Shown: positions 11,968 through 26,900 of the stretch, one piece after another
Numbering within the stretch: the stretch's first letter is position 1
Layout of the letters: every line of letters begins with the position of its first letter
The notes under the pieces: model-generated
What the model saw: the letters and a program-made list of their open reading frames with translations, nothing else
Databases searched by the model: none
Told to the model about the DNA's origin: nothing
Program-made: the position numbers and the translations under genes
From: Pieris napi
Taxonomy: Eukaryota; Arthropoda; Insecta; Lepidoptera; Pieridae
Assembly: GCF_905475465.1 (NCBI RefSeq)
Contig: NC_062253.1
Location: forward strand, 372,001 to 436,000
Direction: 5' to 3'
Length of the DNA: 64,000 nt

Positions 11968-14900
11968 TCATTTAATGATCACTCCGGTACTCTTCTGATA
12001 TTCCACTGGAAGAAATATGTGCATCAGCTTTTCTATTTCGCCACGGCAGAGCGGGCAACGATTACATCTGGAAACAAACAAACATTTTTAAATTAAATTT
12101 CTAGGTTAGGTTACCTTATACAAAAGTTTTGCAGTTTTTAATTAATGAAGAGATTGCATATTCTTCGTTATGTTTCAGTTTTAAGCACAGGTCTCTACCA
12201 TAACTTAAACGCAATTTGACAACTCATGATAATAATAAAACAAAAAAAAATCTAAAAGTGTGGTAATGAGCAAACAGTTACCTGGGAGCGCAACTTTCGC
12301 AGCAAACGACATGTCTGCAAGGCAGAAACAGCGTGTCGATAGCCGAGTCCATACAGACGCGACAGGCCAGCCCAGAACCACTTCGCGAACGCGAGCGGGA
12401 CTCCTGCAATATATATCACATAATTATATAATATAGAGATTTGGGCGGAAGTTTAAGTGGGCGGGTCATGTAGCACTCCTCACAGATCACAGGTGGACGA
12501 AATCAGTAACATGGAGAGGCCCACCAGGCAACCGAGAGCAGAGAGGCAGACCCTACGCTGGGATGATAACATCAAAAACATCGCGGGTCCTCAATGGATC
12601 CCAATAGCTCGGGATAGAGAAAGATGGCAAGCCTTGGAGGAGATCTTTACCGGAGAGGGTTCCTGATACATACTAACTGTAAAAGATATTTACTATCACA
12701 TAGCATAACTAGATATTAGTGTATCAGGAAATAATTTAGAGCTAAAAATAAATATAGAGATATCGACGATCAAATTAAATTTAGAGAATCTTTCAGCTGA
12801 GTAAAAGACTCTTTACAGATTGTAAACGCAAAGACTGAAGGAAGAAAAAGATCTTACCGTGTCTCCAGTCCCGCTGGCTGAGCGTCTCCTGGTGCGTGGC
12901 TCGTGCTCGACCCTGGAGTGAGCTTCTCGCCTGGCTCTGTCGTGGACTTCGCGACACGTGCGTCGGATGTCGAACACGTACCGCCGGCCTAGGGTGGTGG
13001 AGTCGTTGAATATCGACGCTATTGTGCCCTGCAATTCAATTACAATTATTATTCTCTGCCAATCTCTGGTTATTTTTAGTTAGAGCAGTGTTGGCCTAGT
13101 GGCTTCAGCGTGCGACTCTCATACCTGAGGTCGTAGGTTCGATCCCCGGCTGGGCACCGTTTGCTCGAACGGTGAAGGAAAACATCGTGAGGAAACCGAC
13201 ATGTTTTAGAACCAAAAAGTCGGCGGCGTGTGTCAGGCATAGGAGGCTGATCACCTACTTGCTTATTAGATTTAAAAATGATCATGAAACAGATTCAGAA
13301 ATCTGAAGCCAAGACCTAAAAAGGTTGTAGAGCCACTGATTTATTTTTTTAATCTCTGGTTATCTTTAGTCTTAATTCACAATAGTTTCATAATAAATTT
13401 ATGAAAGTAAGACATTACTGCGGTACCTTCTGCTACTGTACACTTTTTTGTTTCAGACAATATTAAATGAATCGCTGGAGTCGTTATTATAATGTTTAGT
13501 TTTATTGAGCCACGCCTTCGCAGAGGGCAATAAAACTTGAATAATATTAATTATCCAAATCGTACGTGAACTCATGTTCACTTACTCATCATAATTCAGA
13601 ATAATAAAGTAATTGCTATTTTTAATATTCAAGTCAAAAATTAAAATGAATATAAAATGGCCTGATACAATTTAATTAGCCAGCGAAAATTTACGTCCCA
13701 ACATAATATATTTTCACATTTTGTCCGTTGGTGGAATAAAATATAGTATATATTAATATTATAAGGAAAATTATTTTATATTATTTCAATTTAATAAATG
13801 TAATAACAAAGACATTCTAAAATATTAATCCAGCAATAATATCTTAATTTAAAAGAAATAATATACAAAGTGATATAATTCCGAAAATTTTAAATGCTTT
13901 TACGTATATTTTTGACTCATTTCTGATATAAGCAACTATGCAAAACTTAAAATTCACCTTTAAATCTCTTATGAACTGTTCAGTGACGTCGCTTCGGACG
14001 GTTTCGCAGCAGAAGAAGGCGTGTTTCTCGGTAACGGCACGGTACAGCGCAGCCGCTTGTCCCGACGTCGTCATTTTCACGTGAAAAGTTGCTTCGTTGC
14101 CCTCGTCCGTCACGTATGACAGCTGGAAGATGCGCCTGAGTGGCTGAGCGCGGTGAATCGCCGTGTATGGGATGCTGGAATAATAGACAATAATCTTTAA
14201 ATAACATTTAATGATTGCTGTATAGTACAGATATTTAAAGTTAAGGACTGATAGTTATATCCATTTCACAACTTTAAATATGAATATACGGTTTTTCTAA
14301 GTGTAATTTCGGGTTAATATAATAATGAATTTTTATACTTATTTTCGTGACTCATTTATTTTGGATACATATAAAAGTTAATAACGCGAATCATAATGTT
14401 TTTCAAGTATTCAGAATGAATAATTGGGTAAGTATATATTTAGTTACATAATATTAGGTCCTTACAAATTGAAATTAGCGTTTTGTATGGGAGCAACAAG
14501 TTTTTTTTAAATAGAATATATTTAATTAATCAAAGTATGTACTATTGCTATCTATGCATTTTTGCCATCTTATAGGTTGTTCATTGATACCTTTACTAAA
14601 AAAACAATTCGGACGGGAATAAATAGGCGCTTTCGACTGCCCCATGAGAGTTGAATTTTTTACCTTGCAAGAGTAGTTGCAAAAAATTGAATTTGGAATT
14701 CCTAACCAAAGAGTATATTTCCGGTCAAAGTGGCCTCATATTAATTAATTTTATATTTATCTTAACATTGTTGCTTTAAGTAATAATATGTTAAAAGTAT
14801 TATGTAAAGGCAATTAAATTTATATAAAATTGCACCATCTTTGTAAGCACAACTGTTGTATCCTTGGTTTAAATAAGGAAACAGGATAAAACAGATTAAT

Positions 14901-17900
14901 ATTAAATGAATTATTCGTTGGAGTAGCTCAATGTTTATTAGTATCGTACGCAAACTTAATTTTTAATTAAATTATTATTTTAAGAATTATTTAAAAGTAC
15001 AATTATACTATTTTGGAGTTTATATACCTGAAAGTTTCACTTTTTTGTTTTTGTTTTACTGGCATAAACTTTTCTTGGAGTATGCGCTCTTTAAGTGATT
15101 GCTACTGGGTAATTATTAAATGTAAAACGCAATCTAGAGCCTGTTGCAAAACAATAATATGATAAGACAATGAAAAACAAGGTAACCGACTTTCTATCTA
15201 TAACGTGATAAGGAAAATCTTATTTATTTCCAACACAAATGTACAATATTTACAATTTCCTTACCTACATAGTAATAACAATAATAATTAAAAATTAATA
15301 AATAGAAAATTAAAACAAATTTAAAAAGTGGCATTTCCTCGCTGTATTGGGATACTTATTCGTTGAGCGAGCTCTAGGGTCACCGGTAGTACCGGGCACC
15401 AACTTAAATCTTCAAATAGCGCATGTGTTTACTCCAAAAGGATTAAAATCGAAGTGGGAGAAAATAATTTTATATTTGAGCCGTTTAATATTTTCCGCTA
15501 CATACTATCAAACTGCTGGTACTGTTCCGAGATAAAAAAATAAGTCAGAATAACTATCAGAACATTGATCGATCGTTCACTACATCGATATTCTAACACA
15601 ATTTATCGGCACGTTTTATTGTATTGCAATAATCTGTTTTTGGCAAAAACATTATGCACAGACGGCAGACCGGTTTCAAATTTGTTCAAACTTGACAAGG
15701 TGACATTAGCGCTCACAAAACAGTCTAGAAGGCGTAGAGATGAATAAACGATACATTATAAGATCACGACAATGTTTATCTGACAGAGCTGTAAATAACG
15801 AGATTTAAACGATAATAAAATATACAAATGGTATTTAAAATTATCTACGTGATTTTTTAATGCTGATTAGTAATTTGAAACCTAAATAAGTCAAATATGA
15901 TATGGATTATGAACGTGTAGTTTGTGTGAGCTCACCTCTGCTTTTCGACTCCAATATCTTGATCTCCATTACAAGCCGGCCTGTAGACGACGATGCCATG
16001 GGGTCCGACCCCTACGCACGTGCTCAGCCGGCACCCGCATCCGCCGCCGCTCTGCCCGGACGTCAAACACCCCACAGTCGCTCCCCCGTCAATCTCTTGC
16101 TCATCCCTCGCCCTCGGCTCCTCTGTCTGTTGCTTATGGTATAGTAGATGACAGTACAGGTTATGCGCATTGTTGCTCTGCGTGACTGGTTTGCAGAAGA
16201 ACAACTCCTCTCCGAAGGATTCCAATTTTGATATTTCTTTGAGAAGTCTGTATTCGGCTTGGGACGCTCTCATTCCAGCTATCTCGCAATGATAATCTAT
16301 AATCTTTTCCACGTGATCTTCGGCCTTTTCACCCTGCGGTCCAATTTTGTCGCACTTCTCGTAAACATGTGGAGGCATATCGGGGTCACAGTCTCCTGTC
16401 TCAGCTTGAGCAATGTAAGCGATCAGCCGCCTGGCAACTTCCTGGTCGGCCACGACCAATCTGCCCTCTATGAGATCTAACTTAGCCTGTAGATAGAAGA
16501 TGTGTCGCGTCTGTTCGTTTATCAAAAGGTGTGGCGGCACCCAGAACTTGACTCGCAAGTCAAGTCGTCCCCCAGGGATGCGGTGTGGATCGAGTGGATT
16601 CCGAAGATTTAACCATCTTCCGGGCCCTGATCCTGAGCAGACGCTGAGGCCGAAATAATCAGCTTCTGCGCCAATTTCCAGTTTCTCGCATATCTGAAAT
16701 GAAGAAATATAGAGTAAGTAATACTAAAAAAAAGTGTGTGTGTACAAAGTACACATGTTAGAAGTGAAACTTCAGTGGCAAACTAATCTTGAAGTGTTGT
16801 TCAAAATCTAAAAGTTTAGATTTCCGATACTTAGAGGGATGGAAAAAGGAAGATATGTTAGGAATTTAATGAATTTAATTGTCATTAAAATATTAAGTGT
16901 CGAATAATAAATAATAAATAATGTGACGGTAAATTTTTTTCCAACGCCGATAAAGAAGTTTGACTTCAAAAAGGAACATGGCGCGTAACCGAAAAACGTG
17001 ACGCGTAACGAAAAATGTTACACTAAATTTTTTTCCAACCCCGATAAAGAAGTTTCACTTCAAAAAAGCATTTGGCATAGACATTCTTTGTCGTTTTCTT
17101 TATGTAAACTAATGCACGTTAGGACACGGATAGATAATAGCAGTTACTCCGAAATGGCCGCACTTATTAGAGGGCGTTGTATGTCGTATTTCGACAACGC
17201 ACGCAAGTTTAATTAGGACTAGTTTTTTGGAAAGGCTCTGTTTGATTTATAGATGTTAATAATAGTAGACGACTAACTGGTTTGTGTTATGAAATATGTA
17301 ATTTTGAGAAAGTCGACCCAAGACACATCTTAGTTTCACTTGTCAGGCGATTTGGAAAGGTCAATTGTTAATTTAGTAAAAGGATAACTACGAAATGAAA
17401 GAAAAAAACATAAGAATGTAATATCGGATAATTAGTATGCCAGCATTACCTAAACACACTACACTACACTGCCACAGGGACCAAACTTTTCTAATTTGTT
17501 TTAATTTTCAATTATCATAATAACTAACAGGTTAAGAATATCGTAAATACTGTATATTTGAGTTGAAAATAAATTATATTATTTCAGTAAGTAATATAAA
17601 CTAAACAATAAAAGTGTTTTTCACACAATAATGCGTCGTTGTCAATAGCTGAGTAAACGCGCAGTACATATATACATAATCAATTCGAAATTGTTTACGG
17701 CCCATATATTACCGCATTGTATAACATTTAAATCGTTATATTATGTATACGGCAGGCAGAATGTTTGTGAGATAAATAGATGCACATAGTTACACAGCGT
17801 ACGTTTACAGAAGGCAAACGCGATAAGATACTTATTTATAAAATCGTAAAAGTGTTTTCAAATACAATAATTAGATGATTAAATGCGTGTGAAATGTTCT

Positions 17901-20900
17901 TAGCTAGAAATCTCAATTTTCAGCATCAAGAATCGCACGATTTAAAACTTTAATGGAGTTTTTGTTCAATGTTTACTATATGTCGGTAACTTGAAGCCAG
18001 CGATAACTATGACAATGAAGATATCAAATAATACCACGAGTGTTTTGTTTGTGCGACGTAATATCAAAATTAAATTGCTTTACATACAATGAACAATAAT
18101 ATGCGACCTATTTCTTGGAAAATACACCGCAAAATATTTTTAATTATTCTTTGTTCATAAGTGACTATTTTATTCTTTAGCTGCTATTACCTAACTACCA
18201 AGTGTTTTCCTTCTCGATGGTTGAACTGCTTGAAGTGTGTTGGAGGATTGTCCGCAGTGGTCTCATCTACGTCATAATCTTTGTTCTATGATGGACCTTC
18301 TGTTGTCCAAAAAATGGTCGGCAGTGACGAGGTATGGAATGTAGCGGTATCCTTCTGTGATCAAGTAATCTACAGAAGGAGATAGCAGAACGAGAGAGTG
18401 AGCGCTTTAGGACTAGGATTCGTCCTTAGAAGACGCGGTGTAAATAGAAGAAGATATGCCCATCTCCTGCTTCCTATGTAGTGTGAACTGCAGCGGTTTT
18501 TGAGCGTAACATGCCGTTGAGGTCCCGCTAGAATGCGAGAGCGACCCCGGATCCTCTGTAACGAGGTGGTCACAACTGGTTATAGTGGGTATTGCTCACC
18601 CAGTCTCTGAATAGCAGAGATTGGCCTGGGTCGAGGCCCATCTGATAATTTTATAAAAATAGCATCGTGAATTTCATTATATATTTTATTATACTTAAAT
18701 TAAAATGGCCATTAATATATTTTCCACGCGCCTTTATTCCTACAATTTAAATTGGCATTTATACATTTAGATATCCTAGAATTACATTGTAAGACTGTGA
18801 TTAAAGTGTCTTTTAAACAGGTATGTGACGCAACTGTGGCATGCTTGTATCTCGTGATCATTAAGGTATTATGTCAGAAGAATGATAAATATTGTAAGGA
18901 TAGAAATATGTTTTCTTTTTTTGACACTAATTAACAATAGAATTCAGATGTGGTCGCGTCTCCTTTTAATTTTATTAGTTATTTGGGTTTGACTCTAAAA
19001 ATAGGGAAATGATAAATATTATTTCTGGGAGCCAATGTCCGGGACTCTTGATATATGATTCTCCGACGCAAACGCTTTCTGAATATTTTTGTATTACAAA
19101 ATAAGGTTATGCGCACGACAAGTAGCGACACAACGAGATCCTACAGTACAGGGGTCAATGACCGATATGATGACAACCTTTTTTAATAATCTGGAAAAAC
19201 CTATCTATTGATTTAAGTAAAATTCTCAGGAAATTTCCAAGTAATAAATCTGAATAAGGATACAAGAAACTTCGGTAGAAAAACACAATTGTCCGTAATT
19301 ATAATTATGGCGGTGTACAAAATTGTTTCCCAAGAACCAAAACCCGTTGTGACCAACTTTACTTTTTTTTCACGAGAAACACAAATTATAAGAAGACGCT
19401 TTCTTTGGGGTGGTAATTATAAATGTTACAACGCAGTTTTGACTTATAACCATTGTTTATTAAGGTATCATTAATATTTCTTTGTTTACGCTAGCGTAGG
19501 GAACATAAGTCTATGCTAATATAGGTCGGCAACGAACTCGCGAGCCCTCTGACATTGAGTATCCATGGGCACAAGGACAGGTGCGGAGGGCGGTGTGTGT
19601 GTGTAACTTAACTGCTGCCCATTTGCCCTGTTCTATACAGAAAATACTGCACAGGCAGCAACCTCATCTCCAGTACAACTGCACGATATAACAGTTAGTT
19701 GACGCGGTCTGGTTCATATGTAGGACTTGTGCAATTTCTTATTTGTCACAAAAATTTAGTTCTTCTATATCCCGGACATTCTAACGCATGAACTTCGCAC
19801 GCGGAAAAGGTGTTTATTTGATATAGAAAAAGCAAAGAGGAAATACAACACCCACTTATATTAATTCTTTTAATATCGTATTAATTCACGATATCATTCA
19901 GTCTTCTGTTAACGAGTCTTTGTCCTGTTTTGTATCGCAGCTGTGGTTATAGAAAACATAAAGAAATGCGAATCACTCAATTTGATCAGCAACAAAGCGT
20001 ATCGAAATCTAATGCATTTCTCATTGCGATTTGATGATGCTTAATGGAGACATGTTTTGCTCATAAACTTGATACAAGAAATATTGAAGAGAATGGCCAA
20101 ATAGCTAGAAAAGCACACGTTACAAAGAAAAGGCGAAAACATCAACCAAAGAGCAGTCTTGACGAAAGAGTGAAAGTGGGTAGTAATATTAAATCTGCAA
20201 CTGATTTCCTCGCTAACGAAAATAGACCAACATAATCTCACAAAACGTAAAACGGTGAACAGGCGTCCATGTTTTCTTTACATCTCGTTCTAACCTATGT
20301 TTGCCTCGCGGTCCCACCAGAGCACGCGGGTTGCACGCGTTAGATTCGTGCTCTGTAACATTCAACTAGTTGCACGACTGGTCGCACAACGGCCCGCTAT
20401 TTATACAAAAGAGATGACCGGTCGGACGACGAGTCTCTTGAGGGTTTAATGTAGAATGTAGATGCCAAATACATCTTCGAGTTTGGTAAGGTGTCACGAT
20501 TAACGAGGTTTATATTTGAAGAATGAAACTTACATGTTGTACTAATGATTGTTAATTGACTTTTCAATTAGAGGACAAAGCAGTACTTAGATAAAAATAT
20601 GATAATAATTGTAACGAAAACTTGGGTCACTGGTTTTATAACAATTGCGACCTTCAATAATAAGACATTTTATTATATGCAAACCTTGTTGAAACTTTAT
20701 ATTCAAACAAAGGCTCGACCTAAGGTAAGGTCATTTCGTGGTCAAAAAAAACGAAGTACCTACCTACCTCGGATAGTAATATAACCTGATTTGAACGTTT
20801 TCGCATCAACCTCATCGCAATAACATACTAAATATGTTCCACATGTTCTGCGGTTAAACAAATAACTTTGGGCCAAGCAAATAATTGATAACGGAAGTCA

Positions 20901-23900
20901 AGGTGTCATTGAAAACATTCCTGTCTGCGATTTCGCTTTCCGTATAGCATTTAATTATTTTTATCTCATATTATATGTATTAAGAATAAGAATATTCTTT
21001 TACAATATAACAACGAAACCAATTAGCAGCTAACTGAAGAATTTTCGAATGAATAATATTAACCACAAATATTAAGAATTCGTTAGTATCGGCGTCCGTC
21101 CCGCTATTTACCAAGTCGATTAAAGTAAACGTTGGTTTTGCACAAATACCGAATATTATTTAACAAGTAGGTATTCAATTGAATAAACACTAAGCTAATA
21201 AGCAAACAACTTAGTTTTGAATAATTTAGAAACACGTTTTTGTTAATAAGGAAAAATATTAATTATCAAAAGCTTGAAAAATATTCGCAAAAAATGGTGA
21301 CTGATAACATTTATCTAGCTTGCAGATTCAATATGATGATAAAAAAGTAAAAAAACTAATTATTCAGGATTAAAATATTAACTATGACGTCACTTGTTTT
21401 GACAAATGACAAGCGAACCTCATTTCAAAAGTAATATTTATGGCTTACGATCAACGAATTATACATGAAACAGTATTATACGATATTAACAAAAATTTAA
21501 CGGCTTAGCTAAGATTTACCATTAATAGTCTTAACTACTAAAAGATTTCTATTTATTCAATGTCTATTTAAACTAGGCTTCAACGCGATCTCTTTGTCGT
21601 GAGTGTTCATAATTTTCGTATGCAAGCTGCATAGTTACAAGTATGCAAATGATAGCTATAAAGTCGATTTGAAATAACTATGCAGGAATCAAGAACAGTT
21701 GTAATAAACTTATCAATTTACGTTCGCATATTAACGCCAACTAGCCTCGTTAATAAAATGCTAAAGCAATCAACGAACGACCTAAATTTTTATATTTTTG
21801 TTTACTGACAATGTAAAATGATGTACTCCAAAGGGAACAAAAGCAATTAGATTTTCGCCTGCTCTGCGGCAATCCAGCATCTTTTGTTCCTGACGGAGGA
21901 GAGTCGGATCCCATACCAAAGCTCGGCCGCTGTTGTGATGCCTGTTGGCTCCGCAATGGGTGGAATGGTGACGGAGTTAAAGGTGCGGCATAATATGATG
22001 TCGTTGAGCGCGGCGTGGCGAGAAAAACGACCTGCACTCTTTTGGAGAAGGCCCTAGTAATATTTTCAGTTTAGCAAGCAGTAATAATCTCAGTTTGATG
22101 CAACTTTTCATGAAAATCTGTATTTAAAAAGGAAGATAATAAGTAGTATTATTGTAGTCATTAACCACAAATGTGTTACGTAAGACGAAAAAACGTGAAA
22201 TTATAAGCAAATTGGAAAAAGTAATCGCGGGCAAAGTACGCATTTTTGAAATGTACATAATTAATTACATAGACAGTTGAGTTCTAGGGTCAACGCATTT
22301 TACCTTAAATATAATACAAAAACCAGTATTTTTCTAAAACATCAAAGGTTTATAGTTAAATTACCTTTGTTAAGTTCTAACACAAGTTTTAAATCCAATA
22401 CGTCTTGTAAGTCAAAGGTTGTAATTATATTCGTTTGTTCTCTATATTTTGTTAATATAACCAAACGTAAAAATAGACGTCGCAATTTTTTGAATATGTA
22501 CTAGCAAAATGACGCAATACATATTATCTAGTTTAAAAACGAGTTCGCAGCCTCAAACTTCCGTATTGTGTCTATCTATCTATTATACTTTTTTAAGGAC
22601 ATAACTAACTTCCTAGACATAGTTTTATTATTATTTATACACTATTTGCTTAGTGATGCTAGTATAACGTATAAAGATATTTTGTTTTTGTTATTAAGGC
22701 TTTTTGACGCCGAAAATTCACTCTCTAATCTCAATGTTGAGTGGTCATGTGATGAGTTCTTGTTGTCTAAGTTTTAATACCGATTTGGAAGTTGAGCCTA
22801 CACGGCTTTAGACAAAAAACTAAATTGGCATACTACAATATTTAGAACAAAATATAGTACACGTGAAATTCTGTGGATTTGCGAGTTATTTCTGGATTTG
22901 GGCAATGACTTCAATCTGGATACCAGCCAACAATATCTAAAATTAAAAAATACATTGCCTTTTCCAAAATAGACTAATGAACATAGACAATAGACATGAC
23001 ATTTATTACTAACAAAAACACACACACACAGACACACATAAATAACAATAATCATAGAAAAAAATACATGAGATTAATAAAAAAAAGGAGCACGGAGCAG
23101 ACCGTTCCACAGCGCTGGTCATTCTGCCAGAGACCACAGCAGCTAGTTTGTAACTAGTTTATAAAGTATAAATGTGCTATTTATGCCCTATAGACAAACG
23201 GAGACATGAGGGACATCCTCCTCAAGCGAAGTTTATCGAAAGCAATCCAATTGGAGAAAAAAATAAGAAAGAATACCGGAATATTAGAATTTAATAAAAT
23301 CCGTGCGATTAAAACCCGGCTTTGTGTTTATTTTAGGTGTTCGTCCATATAATATCGGCGTTCATAAATTAGCCTGAAATTGTTTAGATACAACAAGGGA
23401 TATTGGAATAGTGGAGAACGGAGAGCGTAGACGAGTGGGGAGCGCGTACGTGACCGGTGCAGCGTTTAACAATTTCTATAAAGAATTTCCGAAGGTAACC
23501 GAACCACAATTAACATGCGCATTTGTTTTTATATTTTATCCGATTTAGGATAGCCTAAAGCCGATAATTCAAGCGTAGAAGTTTAAAAAATATACAAATT
23601 ACCAATACAGCAGTACATGTGTTGACCCAGATTTCCAATTAGAATTACAACCAGCTGAACGCTCAAAGGGCTTTTGCCTTGGATCACATTCTAATCTAAA
23701 TATGATAAAGTCGTTAAGGCAATCGGTCATGGTGAATTATCAGGTTCTAGAATAACTAGATTTGTGGTTTTAGCACCGTACACGGCATCTAGAACGTAAC
23801 GTAATAGGAACCGCTGTACCGCCAGGTAACTATTCTGCTTTTTTATTATATTGTCAAGCACAATTATAAATACGTAGTATCAGGATGGTAATTGAACTTA

Positions 23901-26900
23901 AAATAGAGTTGAATGACATTTGATAAAAGACCGTGCCCTTCATGTGATTAAATTAAAGGTCTTTTATATACGAATAATTTAACTATAGACGATGTCAATA
24001 TCAACATTTCTATGCATAAGAAATATATGTGCATCAAAAATGGCAACGACATCAATTTTAAACAGCTTTCCAAACCAATTTGTATTCAGTACGATCATTC
24101 TGGGCTCTGGGTTCATTCACATACAACAAAGTTAAGAACAGCTAAGAAATAAATCTTACCGAAACTATGACTAAATAATAAATATTGTTTAAACGACGAT
24201 TCAATTAATATAACGCTAATGCAATTTATTAATTTATAAAAGCCTGTGCTCGGCACACTGATACGTTGGTACAAGATAATAAAATACAATATATATTATG
24301 ACAAGCTGAAGCAAATAGAGATTCAGTATAAAAACTAAAGGAAAAATTTATTTCATTTTAAGTCTGAGGGGAGCTATGGTTATTGGAGCTATGGACGGAC
24401 CTAGCTGGATATTAGAATGCTCAATCTGGGCATCGGTGAGTTTAGGCCAAGACGCGTTCTTATGAAAGGGACAAATGGAATGATGGGATGCCTGGGGTAT
24501 CTAGAATTAAAAAGTATGATTAATTGGAATAAATATGATTGTTAAATATCTTATATATTTAGGCCAACTTCAAAATATCGTACCGTATCACCTCGACGTC
24601 CGTCGTTATACAAATTATCGTTTTCTCAGGCAGTTTTTACCGCTCTTCACCACTATGTGGAACACCAGCTACCCACTAAAGTATTTCAGAACCAATTCGA
24701 CTTAGGGTCCTTCAAGAAAAGAGTGTACCAATTTTTAAAAGTCCTGCAACAGACTCGAGAGCCCTCTAGCATTGAGGGAAGGGCGGCGGGAGGCAACATT
24801 TAACATCAGATGAGCCTCCTGCCCGTTTGCCCCCTGTCATAAAAAAATATACTCAAAATAGAGTACCTATATTAAACCCATATGTTAAACTATTAATCGG
24901 TGACGTCATCTGTTGTGTATTCTCAGTGTAAAAAATTAAATAAGCCTCCCCATACAGACTGCAGTCGAGGACCAAATTCTAAACAATTATTCCATTGTTC
25001 GGAGGGGACATTAAAACAATCATACAATGATTCAATAAGGACTGTTTAAAGTCCAAATCCGGGTTGATATCGATATCCACGTAACGACACATTATCAATC
25101 AAACGCGTTATAACTTGATTTAGCTATCGTTTTTAAATCGTAATGTATATATTTCGAATACAAATTGTTTCTATGTTTCAATAATTCTTTAGTGAAAAAT
25201 CTGTGTATCCCCATCACTCAATGATGTTTATTCTTTCATTAGGTCAGAATCTAATTTCTTTCTCTTCAAATTACTTTTAGGCGTTTGAATAGTTTCATAA
25301 AACAGAATTTTCTGCTTTAAAGAGAAGAAATAAAAAATAATACTAGCTTATTTTTAATCTCTTTATCAACAGCGACAGATCAAAGGTCTGTGCTTATCAC
25401 TCATTATGTAAATATGAATTAAAAAATAGTATTTTGTTAATTCACTTTTGATAAGATCAACCATTTTAAAGTCTTCATCAACCGACGGAGGACAGTGTTT
25501 AGTAAAACATTTATCAACATTTTGCCAGCGATAAAGGGTCATGACCGCAGTGATTGCGGACACTACTCGGTCATGGGAGCCTTATCACTTATCGTTCATA
25601 CTTGGATGTCATGGCAACATTGCTATTCCCTACTGAAATAAAATAAAAATACATATGTTTATTATGGAATATAAGATACAGGTATCACTTATTCCACGTT
25701 ATTAAATTTGAAACGGTAGACATCCCTACTCATCGGCAAAGAAGACAGAGGGTGTAGGCCGAGAGAAAAAGCCGGCGAAAAAAAACTCTCGGTACTCTTT
25801 TAAAATAGCAAATCATCATACAAAATTACTTAGGCAAAAAATTGCAAATTAATTAGAAGTAGCCTGTCCAGCACTAGTCCCAGACGAAGTCCTACTACTA
25901 AGCGTTTTTGTAGTCTAGATACGATAAGGGATTTTTTCTTTACAGTAGAAATTCTAATAAAATGGTCTCAAGTATGAAGTGTTTATTAAAATAATAAATT
26001 TAATGATTAGAAGCAATTTAAAACAAATCTATACCACTTTTAATTATTATTTAATAACTCGGCGATAAAACATAACTGTGAAGAAAACGAGTTAACGAAG
26101 ATTGCACTCTGCACATCGCAAAGGTCGGCGCTTGGAAAATGGTTATAATGTAAGCCAAGGCCCATTAGCTGACTGAACCGTGCTCTTCGTCACGTATAAC
26201 TTCACTCTTCACATTTTTCTGACTGTATTTAATTGATTAAATGTAAATTTTGAGGTATATATAGGTGGATAAAGAAATGGTCCTTGAAAAGCGTAAAAAC
26301 GCAGTTTTCCTATATGAGAGAATAGGAGCAGGTGTTTCATTCTATTGTCTGTCGTGAGGAACTGTTCTGTTAATCTGTGTACAACTAAATGACCATATTT
26401 TGGGGGTACCACATTTTTCATTCGAGAACTTATTCATAATAAATAACTAGTAAAGATTACCTATTTCCTAAGAAGTCCAATATAGAAGAATATACGAATC
26501 TAGAACCAACATTATGGCGGTTCAAATCATTATCAATGTTAATAATTCTGAAATATTTCAGTAATCATTACATAATTCTATATGTACCTACTTATCAAGA
26601 GCAAAATGAAAAATAGTCACGTCTTGAATATATTTTAATAATTCAAACATTATAATAAAAAATATTAATTGACAACGATTATAACCAGTCGTAACTATGG
26701 AAAATCTTAGCTCCGATTCAATAGAATTCCAAGCAAAGTGCAAAGGTAAGAACTAAAAAAAACTGTTTTTATAATGATTATGCAGGTACGAATACTAGTT
26801 TACCGAATTTTTTAGTTATAATGTCAAACTTGATAATTTTTACGTATAACTAATTGATTTAATATGAATGGTTTTTGGAGCAATGAGCTGATATTGTCTA

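Noticed and set aside
13083..13160. Functional tRNA gene
   Set aside because: A and B boxes are present, but the acceptor and anticodon stems do not pair as a cloverleaf and a SINE body follows. It is a SINE head, as are the similar segments at 39150-39216 and 56460-56540.
15902..16480. Several plus-strand ORFs
   Set aside because: Antisense shadows of the large FERM-encoding exon of Dnr1.
20044..20235. 63-codon ORF starting METCFAHKL
   Set aside because: It looks superficially coding and basic, but has no domain, no flanking splice signals and sits in AT-rich intron sequence; its antisense frame is open as well. Chance remains the best explanation.
22568..22777. 69-codon ORF with a hydrophobic start
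   Set aside because: AT-rich Leu/Ile/Phe content is typical of random AT sequence, with no family resemblance or splice context.
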